From Rusavskia elegans (taxonomy: Eukaryota; Ascomycota; Lecanoromycetes; Teloschistales; Teloschistaceae), in the NCBI GenBank assembly GCA_011316305.1, contig SAUG01000012.1, positions 1 to 64,000 on the forward strand: a stretch of 64,000 nt of DNA, written 5' to 3'. The translations under genes and the position numbers were made by a program. This document shows positions 59,712-64,000 of the stretch, in pieces. Below the pieces are notes generated by a model, which saw only the letters and a list, made by a program, of their open reading frames with translations, made no database searches and was not told the DNA's origin. Numbering within the stretch: position 1 is the stretch's first letter; every line of letters begins with the position of its first letter.

Positions 59712-60749
59712 TTACGCTCCCTCGTCATCATCGCCAACGCGGAGGGTACCCTCCTTGCCGAGACCGTTGGCCCAGAAGCCCTCGATGGAAGCAGAGTCGG
59801 ACATGTTGTCATGGGTGAAGAGAAGCCAGAAACCGAAGACGGGCTTGGCGAGGATGTCGAGGACAGCGTAGGCGATGATTTCGCTGTCGACGTTGATGTT
59901 GCGGGATCCATCAGCGATACCCCAGATGCTGAGACAGATCAGTTGCGGCAACGACGAGAAGGGTACGGACTTACATTGGGTAGACAGTCCAGAGGATCAA
60001 GGTGAACCCACCGATGGCGGCAAAGAAGGTGGCGGTCTTTTTATTCTTCTGCATGGCGACTTGACGGCCATTGAGGGCGACCTGGTAAATAACGACCAAG
60101 TAGGCAATACAAGCCATGGCGTACCAGCCCCACTTGGGAGACTCGTCGACGGTGAAAGCAGCGAAGAGACCGGTGAGGATCATGATGATATCAGCAACGA
60201 CGGCGACGAGGATGCTGGCACCATTCAGACCGGCCAAGAAGCTGAGGTCGAGCAGAAGGAGCGGGGTGGTGAGACTCCAGTCAACATAACGGGCCCAGTA
60301 GACCTCACGGTAGATGACGTCGTAGGTGTCTGGGAAGTGCTTTTGGGTGTGCTTGACGGTGATCTTGTTCTGGCCAACACCATCACCGACAGCCATGGCA
60401 TAGTAGGAGAGGGTTGCGAAGGTGGTGATGAAGGCAGTCAAGATGTGGAACAGTCGTTTTTGCTGTGGATCTGATTAGCTGGTGTTAACAGATGGGGTAC
60501 TTGTTTACTTACGACTGGGACACGGAAGGCCATGATGTAGAAGGCCAGGGAAGAAATGAGCATGATCACAAAGACCACCCTGCCAGCAATCAGTAGAGCT
60601 TCGATTGGTGGATCGAGGGATGCTCACCATAGTGCACGATGGCCCGTGGCACTGGCAGTCTGGTAGATTGGGGTGTTGCCTGGGACGGCGGTGGGCAACG
60701 GGACGACGTCCCCGGTGTGCTTCTTGAATTCTTCGACAGGGTCAATCAT
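59712..60749 (-). CDS. microbial (type I) rhodopsin, proton-pump type
   Basis: Seven-helix retinal protein, 297 residues from exons 60749-60628, 60579-60513, 60462-59975 and 59928-59712 (894 nt). By position with bacteriorhodopsin, Asp124 (in ARYVDWSLTTP) equals D85, Thr128 equals T89, Asp135 (PLLLLDL) equals D96 and Lys254 (DILAKPVFGFW) equals the retinal lysine K216. Keeping both carboxylates is the mark of outward proton pumps such as Leptosphaeria rhodopsin and CarO. Opsin-related ORP/YRO2 proteins lack the lysine, so this is a true rhodopsin. The N-terminus is about 40 hydrophilic residues. The C-terminus is acidic (VGDDDEGA). Light-driven function and retinal supply are inferred, and no carotenoid genes lie in the window. 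Confidence 0.95.
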
Positions 60750-62569
60750 GACGGTGGTATTGTATGGAGATTACTGATGGGTTTAATGATCTTTCAAGCT
60801 CTGTTCAACGTGCTGTTGATGATTAAGGAACAGTAAAAGATACAAGGTGAGGGAGAGGAAGAGTCGAAGAGGAGATCTCAGAGGAGCTTCCTCAGTAGCG
60901 CCCGCCAAGCCGCCTAAAAGGCGGGGCTCATATGCATCCTGGAAAACCAACTTTTCTTCCGTCATTATTATTCTGCCGTCTGCCCACCTCACCAAAGAGC
61001 GTCGGGAAATCCCCCCGATGAGGCTAGCCGGCTTGGATGTATTACCTCTGCAATGGGCAGATCGGTACGACGCGGATGTCACACTAATAAGGATTCAGTC
61101 AATTTGCTTCTTTCTGCCCATACCTTACCCATTCAGATACAGAGTACCGTTCGAGCCAACTCCCGGGAATGGCACTCCATCAGCAGTATCATGCTCAAGC
61201 GACCGACAGTAACAGCGACGTGTGAAACCCTTTGACGCTTCTTTGACAGGTACTTGACGATACATGACGGCACCGATATCTGACTCCCAGTCTATCTCTC
61301 AATCCAGCCTAGTCTTCTTGCCGTCTCATCTCAAACATCCCGAGATCTCTTCTCTCTTTGCAGCAGAGAGCCACGGTTCTCCGACATCATCCCATCTGCT
61401 TCCCCGCACAAGCTGATAGGCCTGCTTCACCGTGTCAGCACATCTCAACTCCACGGCCGACTTGGGCCGTCTCAGCCTCGTATCACAGCCATGTGGTTTT
61501 GAAGGTTCACATATAAATTCATACAGATCGTGGTTTTCTTTTAGCTCTTCACGGCCATAGTATCTACTCCACTTCAGCGTTCATGAAGGACGTATGTCTC
61601 TCCCAATAGTTAGTCGAGTCTCCAAGGATGATAAGTATGTGGAACACTTTTTGCCTTACCTTTAATAATTGTCCCAAGCTGCACTTCTGCCTATGTTCGA
61701 TCAGCTGTTCATAAATTATGGTGAACGAATCACTCCAAGTTCTTAGACTTGACGTCCATCTTCGCATCCTATTACACGGGTTCCGTAACTTTCGTGGGCT
61801 GGTGACATTACCAGATCTTCCTCCACATATACCTTGACCCCCAATCCCACTCCCACTTGTTCGCCTCCTTGGCGCTTACTGATCGCCAACTATGGCACCC
61901 CAGCCGTGCCTATACCTCTGTCATTCTAGCCCATTAGTTCAACGGAGAGGGAATGATCTACTGCGAAAATTATAGGCTTATCGGGTACCAGAACAGGATA
62001 TAGACTGTGTCTACGTTCAGACTATGAACAGAACGGACACAGCGTAACTTTATATCCGACGGAGCATGAAGAATTGTACGTGCTGTAATACAAATAGACA
62101 AGTTATCGAAAGGTATCCGGCACCAAGGCTTCGCGGAGGTCCGCTGCCTCAAGAACGTTCAGCCAATAGGGACCAGGCTCCCTCTACGTCAAACTATCCA
62201 TCTAAAAGGAAACAGCAATTCTCTGGAGGTGGCAACCAGGAAGTATTACAAAAGAACCAGCCTAAATCTCAGAAATTTCTAGGATCTCAAGCAGGTGACG
62301 AGGTTTCTTCTCACCTTCATTTGAAGCCGTGTCGAGCCATGGCAGGCCGGCTACAGAGAGTTGATACACAAGATTGACGGTGATGGACCACGTCTGCATG
62401 GACCTTCTGGTGGATTAATTTGACAGAGAGATCAGGTAATCCGAGTGTGGACTTGCGAATGTGGGATCCTTTGCAGGATATACAGGACTTCCATGGCTCG
62501 AATGGTCGTTCACGGGAGTGTCATAGAGGGCACCTGAATGTCGTGACAGACGATGACGACTATTGCCGG

Positions 62570-62674
62570 TTCTATGTCGGCCAGTCCACAGAACTAAAGG
62601 AGCGGATTACTGTTTACCACAACGTGCACTACGATGAGTGTGCTCCAAAGGGGTCTATCGGAAAGCAAACCTGA
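62570..62674 (+). pseudogene. possible GIY-YIG-like fragment
   Basis: A short frame ending RFYVGQSTELKERITVYHN has the Tyr-Val-Gly...Arg spacing seen at the start of GIY-YIG nuclease domains. Nothing before or after it supports a full domain. It is probably a relic, or chance. Confidence 0.2.
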
Positions 62675-63361
62675 CTCGTCTTTTCAACTTCACGCGATCA
62701 CAAAATTTCAAGGGTCACTCGCCGCCATACACCCTGAAGCGCGCGGCATCGTTCCGCCCCCTATCGAGATCTCTCTTCTTCAACAACTCATTTTGATCCC
62801 ACATTACACAACTACAATGCCATGTAAGAAGCTATAACACTCACGTTTGTATAATCTATATATAAAGAATCAGATCTGAAAAGATCCAGTCGATACGAGC
62901 CGTATATATCGAGAAAGGCCCTTTAATCGATATTCGCCTCGATCGTAGAGAACATCTTACCACTAAAAATCGTCGGAGAAACCTTTCATCTTGTTAAATA
63001 CAGGTCAAATACGTATGTTCAATTTGACACCTTATACAGATTTGGATGACATCATCGAGTTTATTAGACAGCTTGCTGTCTCTTTTACACGGCGTGATTT
63101 TATTTTTAGTTTGCCCTTATCATTGTACGCTAAGATATATGCCCGCTTATCTATTGGCTACAAGGTGCTGTCGTATATGTCCGATATATCCGGCGGACTC
63201 AAGGTGTTCTACAATCCTGGCCAGGGCAAGGATCCCTGAGTTATGTGCTTATCAGGCTCTAAATTGCTCGCTCGTTAAGCTCTACTACCTGCATCGCCGT
63301 CGCCGCCACACAGCTCCACCAAGTTCCTCTATAATCGTCAGCAGCAGAGCGATGGCGGAGA

Positions 63362-63698
63362 CAGTGCTGGCAACAGCACCGCCTCAGCCCAGCCCAGGGG
63401 TGCCCCGAGTGGCTAGGGGCGGAGGGGCGGCAGCACATCCAATCATTTGATGACTAAGAAGCCCCTTTTTTAGATAAACCTCATCGAGATCTACTACTAC
63501 CTTTTTTTTGACCAGGTACCCTACTAACCCTAACCCTATACCCTTTACCAATAATGCCAAGGCCCCTATATATTGCCGCCCAGCCCAAGCCCAAGCCCTA
63601 CCTAATGGGGTGCTAGCACCGCCCTCGCCCAATGATATTGCCCCGCAGCACGGCACCCGCCTTAGTGTATGTGCTGGGCGTGCTGGGCTGTTGCCAGC
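63362..63698. mobile_element. possible decayed hAT-like MITE
   Basis: Left end CAGTGCTGGCAACAGC differs at two positions from the MITE terminus at 33896. A 12-bp inverted match gctgttgccagc lies at 63687-63698. The interior is GC-rich with CCCAGCCCAAG-like pieces and size is close (about 335 bp). No 8-bp duplication survives and the right outer bases do not match, so this is tentative. Confidence 0.4.
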
Positions 63699-64000
63699 GG
63701 CCGGCCGCGGAAACGTGACATATGCAGCTACTTATATTTGGTTGGGGTAGCTATACCGGAAGGAGTATCGGCTTATGCAGGTCTCGAACATTGGCGCGGC
63801 GCTTCAGGGTGTATGGCGGCGAAGACCCAATTTCAACGTTGAAAATCGAATACCATGCGAGAAATGTGTAACCCTGAATCTGCTGGAGATGGTCACCCCA
63901 CTCACTTTCCGCTCGCTTCCATTTCGGCTTCTGCAAAGATAGCTCCTTTTTATACGAGTACAATGCCCCTCAATGTCGCGGATTCCCTGAACCGAGGCCC

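Larger units (their letters stand above)
60750..64000. other. gene-poor right end
   Basis: About 3.2 kb with no intact gene recognised. Parts near 62840-62960 are AT-rich. Possible remnants are listed separately. Confidence 0.5.

Noticed and set aside
63521..63538. Telomere end
   Set aside because: Only about two CCCTAA units occur, inside GC-rich repeat-like DNA, with sequence continuing on both sides; not a chromosome end.
1..64000. CRISPR array or bacterial operon
   Set aside because: No regularly spaced direct repeats were seen, and the intron-rich gene structure is fungal.

Overview
The window reads as chromosomal DNA of a filamentous ascomycete (Pezizomycotina, probably a Dothideomycete). 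Genes are single transcription units on both strands with many short GT-AG introns (mostly 45-70 nt, a few GC-AG). There are no bacterial-style operons. Conserved products include Nop7, the GPI transamidase subunit PIG-U, Rcf1, Ilv1, Rtc5 and mitochondrial bL36, alongside typical filamentous-fungal families: an HSPA12-like Hsp70, an NRPS-like A-T-R enzyme, a microbial rhodopsin and a DUF3445 protein. Most single-block reading frames are exons, so I joined them by splice sites and checked phase where I could.

Layout: 0.5-3 kb sugar-type MFS transporter (-). 4.2-5.4 kb five-exon cysteine-containing secreted protein (+). 5.9-6.5 kb BTB/POZ gene carrying a frameshift (+). 7.2-8.8 kb coiled-coil protein (-). 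9.6-12.5 kb Hsp70-like protein with a long basic N-terminus (+). 13.8-16 kb cytochrome P450 pseudogene (-). 16.4-18.4 kb Nop7 (-), divergent from PIG-U (+, 18.8-20.3 kb). 20.3-21.5 kb NatD-type histone acetyltransferase (-), divergent from a LYR-motif protein (+). 23.4-24.2 kb secreted protein of unknown function (+). 25.6-26.8 kb short-chain dehydrogenase (-). 27.2-28.9 kb AT-rich DNA transposon with intact inverted termini and TA target duplication, apparently RIP-decayed. 29.6-31.2 kb nicotinate phosphoribosyltransferase (-), bracketed by inverted repeats. 31.9-33.8 kb threonine dehydratase (-). 33.9-34.3 kb hAT-like MITE with a perfect 8-bp target duplication. 34.5-35.2 kb Rcf1 (-).

The 36-52 kb stretch looks accessory. 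It holds an MFS drug/monoamine-type transporter (+), a transaldolase-family enzyme with an in-frame minisatellite (-), an NRPS-like partial C-A-T-R enzyme (+), an NmrA-like oxidoreductase (-) and a DUF3445 heme-oxidase-like protein (-). A thioester-reductase enzyme, redox enzymes and an exporter side by side make a plausible small biosynthetic cluster, but this is inference. After a gene-poor stretch (51.6-54.2 kb) come an unrecognised protein (-), Rtc5 (+), mitochondrial ribosomal bL36 (+) and a rhodopsin with a proton-pump residue set (-). The last 3 kb are gene-poor and hold what looks like a decayed second relative of the hAT MITE.

The most interesting observations are: the MITE whose target duplication is itself a splice-donor sequence upstream of ILV1, with a likely second family member at 63.4 kb; the inverted repeats around NPT1; the possible NRPS-like cluster; and the multiply damaged P450.
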